Under the pieces are notes generated by a model. The model had not been told where the DNA came from and did no database searches. It saw only the letters and a program-made list of their open reading frames with translations. The translations under genes were made by a program, and so were the position numbers. Positions 33,005 through 46,164 of a stretch of DNA of 64,000 nucleotides are shown here, piece after piece. Numbering within the stretch: position 1 is the first letter of the stretch; the number at the start of each line of letters is the position of its first letter. The stretch is from the NCBI RefSeq assembly GCF_021155765.1, contig NC_060107.1:8232501-8296500 (forward strand), given 5' to 3'. The stretch is from Diprion similis (taxonomy: Eukaryota > Arthropoda > Insecta > Hymenoptera > Diprionidae).

Positions 33005-36000
33005 ATGAGCGATCATGGCTGCATACACTTGAATAATTTCAAAGCAGCCAAGGGGATACAGCCGTACAAAGTAATACACTCCTATTTCGTGACCAGCACT
33101 TCGACCGAGGCACGCGTAAGGAAGGTGCGACATCTTTTTACACATCTCCAAACCTTTAGAGATACTGATAATAGTGTGGAACACCTCCCTCTCTCTCCCC
33201 CATCTATGTTTACAAATATATTCCACCATTCCGAATATATATTATCTATGTACGTCTAAAGGTAAATATTATATTATCAGTCTGTCACGGCAATTTGAAT
33301 CAACTATGTTTTTCTCCAACGCTCAGATACGACAGAAAACAAAACACGCTCGATCGCGATAGTGTTTTGTCGCGGACTGCGATCGTCCGGTGTCACAGCC
33401 ACAGCTACTCCTCGCCCACCTAACTTCACCCGACTTTCAAACTTATGCCACACACTCTTGTTCATTCACATTTCCAGCATGGTAGATAGCTATGCGAGTG
33501 AGAATTCGTACTTTACCGACACGCGCCTGCCTCTCTCCCGCTACTCGCGTCCGACTAAACACCTCTGCAAAATCATTCTTCTTTATTCAATCCAAACGGA
33601 TAGCAATTAATTGAAAAATACTGATACACCTCGAGATTTTTCCGCGATGAAAATAATTATGAATCCTTCGTTTTTTACTCACAAGTACCAAAAACGTACG
33701 ATATATTATACAGTCATCGCGTACTCTGACGTATAAAGACCGTACACACACATTTCGCTCAATGTCAGAGTACTCGAGGTGTCATTCTTTCAACACTTAT
33801 GATCAAGGTATAAGCAATACTGGAAGTGAAGTTACTCACTTCTCTTCTTATCGTCGTGTATTACAGAAAGAAACGAGTGATTATTATCATTCCGATTCGA
33901 AATCATGGGCTCCCAAGCATTAAATGCAAATTTCCTACTCGCGTCCCGATGTTTCCCGAATTTTCCACTCCTTGATCTTTCGTTCTTTTTTCATTTCTCT
34001 TTTTCATTAATTTGCATCTTCTCAATTTCTCAATCGCCCTTCAGTCGTTTGAGCGCTTACCATTTTCAATTTATTATAATCATACCTTTTATCTAATATA
34101 CGTATGACCATATTGTCATAACGATCATTTTGCCTGTCAGTCGTAATAGGCGGCGAACTTTTTTTTTCCCCTCCAGAATCTCACCCCTCCCCTTTCCGAC
34201 TCTTCTCGTTTTCTGTCGAATTTTTCCACTCGTCGAACAGGTGTGGACATTATATTCCTTTGTCCGGCACGAAATTATGTTTACACGCCATAATAACGCC
34301 GTCTATACTTATTTTTCATATTTATGACATATGTATTCCGTGTATTCGAAAAGAGATTAACTCACTATGCATGTTGCAAAAATCATATCTCATTGATGAA
34401 ATCTTTTTTTTTTGGTATTTATTGATCGAAAATCAATAATATTAATCAATGTATAACTAAGTTCATAACAAATAATCTTTTCTAAAGCAATTAATTAGAC
34501 CGCAAAAAGATCGAGATGAATTTTCATGTTCTAAGATTATCGTCATCTGTTATAAAATTAGATTTTATTCATAAATAACAATATAAACCTACAACGAATC
34601 TTTGATTACGATGTTTATAATTTTATTTTTATTGCATTACAAGTTACTCATATTTGACTGTGCATTGCAGATAATGTATCATATCAAAAAGAAAAAAACA
34701 TGATTATACGCCAGCAATGTGAATCGGTATAAGATAATAGAAAGAAAATTTGTGAGCTAATTGTGACACATTTAGTTGTTTAGTCATTAAAATAATAATA
34801 AATAATCATTTATGGTATACCACTAGATAATATATAATTAATAATCGGTCCATTTGTTTGTTGTTAGAATTCAGGCTATATTCTCTTTATCTGTGGTCAA
34901 ATAAATGCACTTCTTTCATCTATTATAATTATTCTTATATTTTCGTTTCACTGTACTTTCACTAATAAAAAAAAATAAACTCTTACTTGTATAATATTTT
35001 TCGGACTCTCACTGAAATTAAAAGTGAAGCGGATTAAACTAATTACTAATCAGTTCAAATATTCTATTAAAGAAATATTTAATTTCTAAGAATCTTTAAC
35101 GTAGCTGTAATTTTAACGTTAATTAAGTGTAGTCGTTGATAGTGTAGGTCTGTTGATTGTTCTTATTATTCTTTTTCTCCTTTTCTTTACAGGCAGTGAG
35201 CTGTTTGTGTCACACCTGTAAAACGTACAAGGATCGCCTTCACTCGTGTTTGCACTGCATTTTTTTTGGCTGTTATTCGAAAGGACACATACAAGAACAT
35301 GCCAAGACCAAAAAACATTTTTTAGGTAATAATGTTTTTCACATGGACCAGGTTTTTATCTAAATCATTTAGAAAATATCGAGTCTATTCCACATCTTGT
35401 CCTTCATAAATGATACAGTACCTCTCTCTGATGATGATAAAAGATAAAAATTGAATTTCCATCCAATCACTTTTAAAATAATAATAGAAATAAAATAAAA
35501 TGAAAAATTTATAAGAATAGAACAACAATTACGTAAGAAATACTTGAGAAGATAGAAAATTAGACACACATGCCGGTAATATTAATAGGATAGTGGCAGG
35601 TATTACTCGAAGCACACAGAAGGGACATATATACCTAGTCTACAGTATTTATTTATAGAAATCTGTAGACATTAGACAATTTAGACATTTTTTCATACCA
35701 ATTTGATATTATTTATATTACAAAACAAACACCTTTAACGTTGCTCTAATTTCAAGGGCTGTTGCTGGTATTAAAATAGGTAGGGACCTATTCGTAGCCG
35801 AAGGACGAATAAACTATTATTACTATTTACTTTGTAGCATTAAGTAACAAACTTTGCTAGAGCTAAACAGACGTTGAATATACAATTGTTTCACTGAAAC
35901 ATTGTAATTTATTTGTTTTCAATTATTTGTGTAACTTGTTTTCAAGGTTTCGATTTGAAAATATTAGTGGTTTGGAATCAGTGATGTGCATAGCTCTTTT

Positions 36001-37685
36001 ATAGCATATTTAAATGTAAGTCAAATTGATATTCTTACTTGATGATATTCAAAGAAATCAAATTTAAATTTACAGCCGTCGATCTGTGCTACGGCAACAT
36101 ATTATGCTTCCAATGTGGGGACTACGTGTACGACAGGGAATTAACGGCGGTTGCAAAATCACAGTGGAGCCAGTCGGCGAGATCACTTAGTTTGGGAGAG
36201 TTTTATAGAGCTTGGGAACCGACACAAGTCGAGGCGGACTTGCTAAGAAAAAATCCACGACGTCGACGCATTGTGGAAAATTCCACTATCGGTAAGAAAA
36301 CGTTGAGAATTGATCCCCACATTCCTAACTGTTTAAAATACCTAAATAAAATTTTTCAGGTCTGAGAGGTCTGATAAACCTCGGTAGTACTTGTTTCATG
36401 AACTGCATAGTGCAGGCGTTGATACATACGCCTCTTCTTCGGGACTATTTTCTAGCCGATCGACATCATTGTCCCCAGCCAAGCCGTTGTCTAGTTTGCG
36501 AAGTATCACACCTTTTCCAAGAATTTTACTCCGGGAACAAGGCTCCCTTGACTCTTCACAAACTTCTTCATCTAATTTGGACACACGCCAGGCATTTAGC
36601 TGGCTATGAGCAGCAAGATGCGCATGAATTCTTTATTGCAACGCTAGATGTACTCCACAGGCACTGCGAAGCTGCTCCTATTTTGGTTAAGGACAACCCT
36701 CATCATTGTAATTGTATTATAGATCAAATATTTACCGGAGGACTGCAGAGTGACGTTGTCTGCCAAGCGTGCAAGTAAGGAAGGGTTTTACGTTGATATT
36801 GCAAATCGGATTAGGGTAACTAGCTTTCCACGTCAACAGATCCAATATACTTTAGTCAAGAATCAATTATCCTAGCTGACATTGATGTGAAGGCCTTTAA
36901 CAGTAGTCGAAAAAAATGACCGATCATATAAGAGAACTGATGATAATTAAATTTTCAGTGGAGTATCGACTACAATCGACCCTTTTTGGGACATCTCCCT
37001 GGACTTGGGCCCCACTGCTGGAGCATCAGGGCCTGACAGTTCGGGTCCACCTACCTCGTTATTAGACTGCCTAGAACGTTTTACACGTGCCGAACACTTG
37101 GGATCAAGTGCGAAGATAAAATGTAGTAATTGCCAAACTTACCAAGAAAGCACAAAACAATTAACTATGAAACAGCTACCCATCGTTGCCAGCTTTCACT
37201 TGAAGAGATTCGAACATTCTAGCATTCAGGATAAAAAAATATCAACCTTTATAGCCTTCCCTGAACAGTTGGACATGACTCCTTTTATGTCTCATAAAAG
37301 AAACGGCAATAACAATGCCACTATGGATAGCTTGCCGAAAAATGGCGAAGATACTGCCTTCAGTGATAACAGGTATTCTCTCTTTGCTGTTATCAACCAT
37401 GAGGGTTCATTGGAAACTGGACATTACACAGCATTTATTAGACAGCAGAGAGATCAGTGGTTCAAATGTGACGACCATCTCATAACCAGGGCAAAATTGA
37501 AGGACGTGTTAACCAGCGAAGGGTAAGTAGATTAATACTCCTTGTTGAATCTGACAAAATAATACAATGTCGAACGCTTGTTTGTATAATAATTAACTTT
37601 TTATTCATTAAAATAAAAATGTTTTAGGTACCTCCTTTTTTATCACAAACAGATCCTGGAGTATGGAAAAAACAGTAAAGTATAA
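33005..37685 (+). CDS. not: ubiquitin hydrolase Nonstop/USP22 (SAGA DUB module)
   Basis: This is the catalytic subunit of the SAGA deubiquitinase module, which removes ubiquitin from histone H2B. The coding exons I placed are 33005-33124, 35193-35325, 36076-36291, 36360-36774, 36959-37522 and 37628-37685 (501 aa; human USP22 has 525). All introns are GT-AG and in frame. The N-terminus [12 protein letters not shown] starts like Drosophila Nonstop. A ZnF-UBP domain runs to about residue 110 (C6, H8, [21 protein letters not shown]-type ligands, CFQCGDY). The USP domain has the Cys box [13 protein letters not shown] with catalytic C168, the QQDAHEF box, zinc ligands CQAC and CSNC, and the His box TGHYTAF with H450 and D466. 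The end [16 protein letters not shown] is typical. Intron 1 is about 2.07 kb. An AATAAA lies at 37869. Confidence 0.97.
33125..35192 (+). other. intron 1 of nonstop
   Basis: A GTGCGA donor and a TTCTTTACAG acceptor bound this intron. No nested gene is seen on either strand. Confidence 0.8.
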
Positions 37686-39854
37686 AACCCAAATCATGTA
37701 ATTAAATTATTTATCTTGACAACGATAAGTCAGGCGATAGATTTTAAGTTGATTAGGTTTATTACACGTCGTGTATAGGTAGGATTCTATATGTTCTAAC
37801 TTGATACTTCAGTGTTTTTTTTTTCGAATGTTCTTTTGATTATGCGAGCGGTTGAACGATTACTTTAAAATAAATTGCGTATTTATTTCTCAAGATATAC
37901 TTGCATCAGTTTTAATGTAAAAAAAATTAGGAGTATAAATAATTTAAATCACAATAATCATAATAATTTATAATAACTATTTAGTTTTACAACTACTTAA
38001 TTACAACTTTTACCTTCATGACATATTATTAGGGACAAAGTGATTGGCTGCAAAAACTTTCTTAAAATATATCGTAAACCTAATTTATCGCTACCGATAG
38101 CTAACGTAAAAGTATATCGCTGTAGTTTTAATGGAACCTAAGTGGATTAATTGTAGGATTTGCAGAACGCCAATTCACCGTACGTATATTTCAATATTTA
38201 TTCAATCATCTTCCATTTGTCAAATAATTACTCGAGCCTACTTAATCTATTACTGTCAATCCGCGGATTCCGTAGAACTCGTTAATGTGTCGTCGACTCC
38301 GATCCGCAGAGTTAAGAACTGACTGATATCCGCTTCACAGATGGAAGTGGAATGATTACAGGAAAAGTTTTGCTATTTGTGTACGTACCTCTACGGTTCA
38401 TTTCTGTTAAAGTATTATTAGCAGACTCTGTAATCCCTAATACTCTCGTGCTTTACGGATCTTATATCGATAAATGGACAAACTAAGGATAATAAATATT
38501 TGTATTGTTCGAACGAAACTCACAAATGAAATACTAAGCGAAGTATCACAGCTGTAGTAGGTATAATATTTGCCATCATGTTATCAATCTAAAGAGGATT
38601 AAAGTCCTATTAACGATGATACAGCTGGATTCTGTTGTCCAGTTACGTAAGAATTAGTTTTCTAAGATTAGCTCAATTTTTTTTAAATTGCCAAAATATC
38701 GCAATTTTTGTATATTGATGACGAACGTTGTTGTAACTCCTCCCTCTCTCCCTTACTATTATACACAAACATTATACATATGCGGGGCTGATCCACTTTA
38801 TTGAAGTTTACCAAGAAATTCCAACTACTAGTGACCGATTGACTGTGCTCACTGTTCTTTACTATCTCCACGAAATCATGTTACTCTATGGATCTCTTTA
38901 ATTAAAAAAAAATTTAAATGCTGACTCTTTCGAGTTATTGTGATCACTACCGAATAATTAAAATAACTTGTATAGTACGTGTAGTATGCGGTCTTGTGAA
39001 TATGCCTGATCAAGACAAACTTCAATTGATGTAATGTGGAACTACCGTGCATACACGTATAGTGATTAATTAAGAACAAATGAATTTTGTACAAATAAAA
39101 TAGCTTTGATGAAGTGACTACGTATTTCGATGCGATGATTGATGATGATGATTTACGTCCAACTGTGTATATTAAATTATAATTTGAATAAATTTCTGGT
39201 CGCTAATTGTAAATTTAAAATTTGTCCATTTTTTAATTTGCTGTTATTATGGATTCAATATTGCTAAATAACGTCTGTATTTAAACTTCAATTGTGCAGT
39301 TTTTCTTGCATACAAGTTACTCTTAATTTTAGTTACGTGAAATGTTAGCTTGGATAAAAGATGAATTAACGTACACATGCATTGCAGGTGATTGTAGAAA
39401 TAGAAATATTTCTAATTTTGCCCGAAATAAACAATCTGATATAATTTGATAGTAATCCGAATTGTACGAAACTCAAGTTTACTCTCTAGTAGTTTTTGCT
39501 AATTACACAATTTCTAATATGCAATACAGTTGAACAGAAAAATGGACTTATAGCAGAATATCAGAAAACAGAATTACCATCGAGCTAATTTGAATCGCAG
39601 GTTAAACTCGCGCTAAAAGTACTCAACTTGACACTTGAATTGACGACACGTCATCAACGACGTTGTTTACCACGTGGTTATTCCCGATGATTTCAGCTGA
39701 ATATCGCAATCATTATTTGAGCTGCGAAATGAACAGGAATAAAACGAAATTTGATAATTATGCTGACATGCGTAAAGATTTGGTGATTGGCTTAATTATC
39801 TGGACAGAGTAAAGGGCTGAAAAATAATTCCACGATGATACGAATGTTTCAAAG
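37686..39854. other. nonstop 3' UTR and intergenic
   Basis: AT-rich. One possible two-exon small reading frame (38131-38179 joined to 38341-38486, plus) encodes 64 residues starting MEPKWINCRICRTPIHH with good splice signals. It has no recognised family and is treated in the findings. Confidence 0.4.
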
Positions 39855-42500
39855 ATGGACGCTCTAACTTTTGGTTCGCACAGGTAAACATAACTCTGGC
39901 ATAGATCCAATGTTTCGCAAGTTTTTTCATAGATAATTCATGATTCGTCGCATTATTACAAGCTTCATTTTTCAGGCTTGTTCACCTTGACCTCAAGGGC
40001 GCTCCGCCCCGAGTTTCTTACCTTGAAAAGGTCTGTATCGCAAGAAATATACAGATACCCTACATATGCGCAGCATTTGTTTGTTTACGTTTTCTAATTT
40101 TGACAGCTGTCATAAGGAGGACTTACTTTTTTTTTTCAATTCTGACAAGTAAAAGGCAAAGAAACTGGTGCTTTGTGCTGTTCTCATTCGTCGCATAAAA
40201 TATTCTCATTCTATTCGGGGTGAAAGGAAAACTAAGAAAAATTTAATTGCACATGTGATCGCATGAACGTTTTATACTTGTCGTCGAATCTAACCTAGAG
40301 GCGATATTATCAGACGTTTCTTATTTTTTCAGTTGTTTCCCCTGCTGCGATCATGGGGTGCCACTGGACTGCTGCTGGAATGGGAAGATACCTTCCCATA
40401 CAATCGAGAATTGACTCGAATTGGAAGCCACGGCCCAAGCAGCATAGCCAACGGTTACACAATGCAAGAAGCACGACAAATATTGCAAATCGCAGGAGAC
40501 TCTGGGCTAGCAGTTGTGCCGTTGGTTCAAACTTTTGGCCACATGGAGGTAAACCTGTCCTTGAAAATTTCATAATAATAAAATTCGTATGTATATTTCA
40601 TATTTCAACAATTACGGCTTCAAAAACTGAACAATATTTCATTTGTGTGCAAATTTAATTACATCTTAATTTTAAACACAACTGATAAACATTATTTTTT
40701 AGTTTGTATTGAAGCACGATGAGTGGCGATCGTTACGAGAAGTTGAGCTGTATCCAAGTTCGATGTGTCCTTCAAATCCAGCTGCATTACCGCTGGTGAA
40801 GTCTTTGATACGTCAAATAGTGTCCTTTCATCCTGACATACAATATTTGCATATAGGAGCTGACGAAGTCTGGCACATGGGATTATGTTCAGTGTGTATA
40901 AAAAGAGCTACCGCCAGCAAACATGGGAAGTCGTCGTTATTCTTGGAACATGTTTTGGCTGTCGCGCAACATGTACAGGAGACATACCCGTATTTAAAAG
41001 TTATCATTTGGGACGATATGTTGAGAAACATAGATGTGCAGGTTCTAAATGGTGTGCACGTAGCTAAGATATAAATACTACTTTATTTACCTAGCTTGCT
41101 AGTATTCAACGTCATAAGAAAAATTTGAAGGCAATTATCGTCAATACAGAATCACTAGCATGCTTCGAGTTTATCTTGTGTTTAGCATAGACAATGTGTA
41201 ATGTCCTTAACTTAATATACTGTATTATTTCAGAACATTATATTGGAAAATATGTTGAACCAATGATATGGCATTATAATTCCAGAGAGACCTTTTGTTT
41301 GCCAGTAGGTGAGTACTTTTCCAATAATGTATGTAGAGCTGACTGAAAAATTTCTCAATATTCCGAGACTATATATTGTTAAGTAAGTAAAATTGTATGC
41401 ATTACACAGACATTCATGCAATCAATTTTCAGGTATATGGGACAAATATAGTGTTGTATTTTCAAATATCTGGGCTGCAACAGCTTTCAAAGGTGCTACT
41501 GGATCCTGTCAACACATACCTGTAATTCAACATCACATAAGTAACCATGAACGATGGCTAGAAGAGTTGAGTACTCATGTCAACAAAGTTTGTGAATTTC
41601 GTGGAACGGCATTCACCGGTTGGTCGAGGCATGTGCCTTTCTGGCTAATTTATTTTCACATTTACGTATGAACAATATTAGTCGATAATTTTGCTTTACT
41701 TATTCACCAAAACTATGATTGAAATAATACTGAGCAGTCGTTGTAATGTCTTTCAGATATGATCACTATGCCACGATGTGCGAGCTCCTGCCAACAGCAA
41801 TACCATCTCTGGTGATGTGTTTAAAAGTCTGGCTACACGGATATTCGGAAGAAAGACACCTAGAAGTAGCTAAAAGCTTGGGCTATGTAGACCATCCACT
41901 TCACATAGTGCCGCAACAGCGACCAGCTCCTATACCAAACAAACTGTTATTCCCTGGATGGCAACTTGCAGTAGGAATTGAATGGTTCCTTAACTTCAGA
42001 ACCAAGTTTCACCATGTAGTCGATAGCGATCAGTAAGGGTAGAATACTTGTACTTGTAGAATACTTGTACTTGTAGAATATCAAGAATTGCTCTAAAAAC
42101 ATGCCAATTTCTGAACAGAATAGCAACGTGGATGAATCCTTGGCAAATTGCGAACAACTATACAAATCCTATGCAGTTGGGGAGTTTGCTGACGGCTTTG
42201 AGCGAGTCAGTATTGCTTGCCTAATTATTTTAGTGCACAAGTTCCAACTAGTTCTAAGTTCAATCGAAAGTACTCAATGTATTCTAGATGTGACGTACGA
42301 ATTCTATAGTTTCATAAAATTGCAGCTTATTGTTGGAATTATCATCGTTGGAGGGCTATATCCGAGTTCAAATGGAAGTTATTTTGTTTCAACCGACCCT
42401 GGAAGAATGGACTGGTACACATATTCATCCCCTGAAGAATAGATTGAAACAACTAAAACAAGACGCAGAGAATCAGTTGAAACACGGCTGTAGGGTGTAA
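39855..42500 (+). CDS. HEXD: hexosaminidase D (GH20 family)
   Basis: Orthologue of vertebrate HEXD, a nucleo-cytoplasmic beta-N-acetylhexosaminidase that prefers GalNAc substrates. Coding exons: 39855-39883, 39976-40030, 40333-40548, 40703-41051, 41234-41308, 41433-41628, 41757-42032, 42119-42205 and 42326-42500 (485 aa, close to the human length). No signal peptide is seen, as in HEXD. Matches include RLVHLDLKGAPPRVSYL, GATGLLLEWEDTFPY, VPLVQTFGHMEFVLKH, the catalytic pair D154-E155 in HIGADEVW, IWDDMLR, EPMIWHYN, WAATAFKGATG, TGWSRYDHY and CELLPTAIPSL. Every intron is GT-AG except the one after 41628, which must begin GC (AG then GCATGT) to keep frame into RYDHY. AATAAA signals occur at 42649 and 42711. 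Confidence 0.95.
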
Positions 42501-43244
42501 AAATGAATTATACCGCTTGACGAATTTTATTAGAATTGGGTAACTCAATCACTTGGGGTGCTTCAAAGTAAAAAGACAACCAAATACCGAATTCATTCAA
42601 TGAATTTTAGCGGCTAGTAAGTTGTACAGAATTAATTAAGACTGGCCGAATAAATGCTTGAACGTGATATATTATAAGTATTAAACGTGTCATGTAATTA
42701 TGAGAGGGGTAATAAACTGGATTTGTAATAAAGAAATGTATCACCGAGTTTGCTGAACATAATCATAAACAAACGAAACTACAGAATTTCGATAATCAAG
42801 GGAGTCAAAATTATATTGTCAATCTTAGCCCGGTGTATTTTTCTGGGATAAAAGTAGGCAGACTTTCGAACTTTTAAAATGTTTTTATATCCTTTGATGT
42901 GTCTGTGAAATTTCAGATCTATTTTTTGAAATTGCCAACAAACTTTTAGCAAATACTCGGTGAACTAACTCAATTCTAATCTGTTAATTTCATATCGTAA
43001 TGGTTATATGAAAAACAATGACAATATCGAATGTACATACATACATGCATACATTCATACACTCATACATTAATTTGGTAGCTGTCAAGAAAATACATAA
43101 TAAAATATGAAAATGTATAAATTAGAGAAATTAATTGAATTCAGAAAATTTAAGCTTGATTCAAGCATTTGATAAAATGATGTGACTAAAGTGCTTATCA
43201 TTTAGAGTACATTTATATGTTTGATGAAGTATTAGATATTAGAA
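42501..43244. other. HEXD 3' UTR and short intergenic
   Basis: AT-rich, with an ACATACATACATGCATACAT-type repeat near 43035-43070. No gene. Confidence 0.5.
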
Positions 43245-45333
43245 ATGTCCAGACCAAGGGAACGGGATGAACAGGAGGCGCTCAAGCTAGATGAGCAGTT
43301 CAAGGATACTTTGGCTCGAGTTAGACCTTACATTCTAGCCCTCACAGCGCCTGAAGATGTGCAGCTCTGCCGGCTTTGGTTGGATAAACTGAGTTATGCC
43401 TCCACGCAACGAGCACTCAGGAATGATTATTTGATGGAACTATGCTGTCAAGTGGAATCTGGACATGTAGGTGGGATGTTTAGCCAACCGCCGCCAAATG
43501 GACCTCTGCCAGTGTTAAGGAGATCGTATACTCCAATGGTATGATATCTAAAGTGAAATAGCTCACAACAGGGTGTGACAAAGAATATTTGAATAAAATT
43601 CAGGTACACGCAAGTTCCTCGTGGAGTGAATTATCAGATGCGAGCACAATCCCATACTGCGAATGGCCAAAGAATTATACAAAGAGCATTCAATGTCAGT
43701 TCATAAGAAATAAAACACCAAATCAAAAACGTGACACTGATTCGACTAGTACTGGTCGCTGCGGTCACGTCACAAAGAATATGGCTGCGTCTCGATTTTA
43801 CGAGGGAAGCAAAGCGGATAAAAATCAAATCGCAATTTATGAACAAAGGATAGAGACCTTGACGACTATTGTAAAAGAATTGCAGATACAAAATGAACGA
43901 TTAAATCAAGAACTGAATCGTTTGCAACAAAATTCTACTGCAAAGGAAGTGCCTCATCTTCACGCTACTATCAAGCAGCTATCGGCAGAAATTGCAACGT
44001 TGAAAGCTAAGTGGGTAACGAAAATCAGTAACAAGCAGTCTAATATGAACCATCAATTTTCTCATCTTTAGCCTAATGGAAGTACAAAAAATGAAGGATT
44101 CTCTTGAGGCAAGCAATGAGGAAGCACTCATGCAATATAAGCAAAGTATGGACGAAAAAATTACAGATTTGAATATGCAACTACAAGAATCCCAACGTAA
44201 GAATAGCACCTTGGAAAATAATGTTGCTGAGCTGACCGCGAATTTGGAAGAAATTACCAGGACAAAGGTACAACTGCGTATTGTTCATTGTTGCCAAGCA
44301 ATGACAAACTGACGGAGTTTCTAGTTCCAATGCAAAATCTATAATGTATAAACGGTGTTTGAATCAAAGGATGAAGAACTGTGTGCAGTAGAAAGTAATT
44401 GCTCTGAAAAACTGGAAGCTGCACAACAGCAGCACGAAAACTTGATTAAACAGAAGGATGAGGAACTGCAAAAGAAAGATGCAGTGATCAATCAGAAAGA
44501 TGCAGTGATCAATCAGAAAGAGGAAGAATTGACATTGATTGAGTCAACTAAAAATGCTGAAATTGAAAAACTACAAACGGAGATTGCTGGGCTACAGAAA
44601 AATTTAGAGGCAAAAAAAGATGAAGTATGTTTCCAGTTTATGACTTTTTATCTGAATCGTACTTTTCTTATGTTTCAATAATGCTGCATAATGAACGTAT
44701 GTTTTCATAGGAAGCTAAATTGAAAGCTATCGTTACTGAGCAGTGCTCAACAATCCAGCGAGAATTTAATAAAATGAGGGCAAACATGGAAGCGGCGAAT
44801 CAAAAGCAGAATCAAAACCTTATCAATAAAGTGGCTAGTTTAAAAAAGGGCATTTTAAAACTGGAAAAATCTAAAGAACGAATGAGCCATGAATATGAGA
44901 AGCGCATTTATCATATTTTAAAGGTACATGTTATTTTTCAAATACACTTGGCACCCTATTTTGAGATGTCTTTTACGAATAGCTTACAAAATTATTTGAT
45001 TCTTTATTAGGATAAAGAGAATGAAGTTAAAGCCTTGCAGCTGCAACTCCAGGGTCAGCGTAGTGAATTATCAATGTCACTGAGTTCGGAGAAACAGTGC
45101 GAGCTAGATAGTCTAGTTGAAAGCTTGGAAGAACGTTACAGATCACTGTTGGCTGCTGCAGATGCGAGTGCCGGTAGCCAAAGGCAAAGTTATCTCAAGG
45201 TGCAAACGTAATCGTAATTTTCACGCTTATATAAAATAACATATTCGCCTGTTTGCTCACGAAAATTAATGATTCTTTTCAGAAAATGAGGGTGTTAGAA
45301 TCAGAGCCCGCGTCTTTTACCCAAGTACTTTAA
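43245..45333 (+). CDS. DUF4485 coiled-coil protein, CEP112-like
   Basis: Coding exons 43245-43538, 43604-44010, 44072-44267, 44370-44624, 44711-44923, 45011-45199 and 45283-45333 join in frame to 534 residues. Residues 15-90 (LDEQFKDTLARVRPYIL, then LCRLWLDKLS) resemble the DUF4485 domain at the N-terminus of centrosomal protein CEP112. From about residue 165 to the end nearly everything is heptad-rich coiled coil (EQRIETLTTIVKELQIQNE, LHATIKQLSAEIATLKA, KLEAAQQQHENLIKQKDEEL). There is an in-frame tandem duplication of KDAVINQ. The acceptor of exon 4 (GAATCAAAG) lacks a good pyrimidine tract and is the weakest junction. The protein is much shorter than human CEP112. A centrosomal or ciliary role is inferred from the domain and from the IFT140 neighbour 830 bp downstream. 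Confidence 0.75.
44478..44519 (+). repeat. 21-bp tandem duplication inside the coiled coil
   Basis: Two identical copies of a 21-bp unit, in frame, give KDAVINQ twice. Seven residues is exactly one heptad, so the coiled-coil register is kept. Confidence 0.9.
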
Positions 45334-46164
45334 TTGTCGTCGGTTAATATTGTTATTCATTTTTGAAGGTAAATTGTTTGTATTGTGAAATTCTTATCAA
45401 CATTTTGTATTAAATGAAATATTACATTTTAAATGAAATCAAAATTCGAAACCGAGTAAGTGAATATAAAGATATTTCAAAAGGTTGGAAAGAATGAAAC
45501 TTCACTATACATAAATGAGAATTTACTATTTGCAATTTTTGTTAAAATACCTATAATTAAATGCATAAATGTTTTTTATTTTGGGAAATGGATGATGCAT
45601 TCTTAAACGAATCGCTGGTTGATAGCTGGGTGGCCCAAATTTGCTTCTTTGCAGTGAAAACCCGCCATGCGCGTTTTCGATCAAATAAGAAACTAGTAGA
45701 ATCTGCAAAATCAAGTAAAAGAGAAGCGAGTGATTCCTCGATTTAAGAAAAAAAAAACTAAAACAAACCTGTCAATCTGTTGAATGGTTAACGAATTTTA
45801 ATACAGTCTACGTGCTCAATTCAATCAAAACTTGACTAAGTATGTCGGCGTCAAGTGTTTGTTTACACGAAATGTCAAACGATCGATACACAATTGATTT
45901 TGCCATGAATTCGCTATCGAGAAAGAACCAGAGCGACCTCGGAAGATTCGAAAAACCGTAAATTTCACTTTTATCCTTGACATCAGAGGTTCTAGACTAA
46001 ATCAGTCGATATTTACGCACCGGTCGTGATTCTAACCTATCGTAGTTTTACGAAAATGCTTACATTCAGTGTTACACCTGACACCGAAATAATTTCAGGC
46101 ACTTGTTCGCCTTAAGCTGAATTGCGTAATTCAACGCCGCGAATAAATTTGAGAACATTTTATA
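45334..46164. other. intergenic between the DUF4485 gene and IFT140
   Basis: No gene is supported. I looked for an RFX X-box (GTNRCC/RGYAAC) before IFT140. The nearest match, GTTACACCTGACACC at about 46071, fits poorly. Confidence 0.45.

Noticed and set aside
32395-33229. Long minus-strand frames over the nonstop promoter and first exon
   Set aside because: They are antisense to a clear nonstop exon or cross GA-rich repeats; low-complexity Ser/Phe composition.
46060-46090. Possible RFX X-box upstream of IFT140
   Set aside because: GTTACACCTGACACC matches only one half-site reasonably; not enough to claim.
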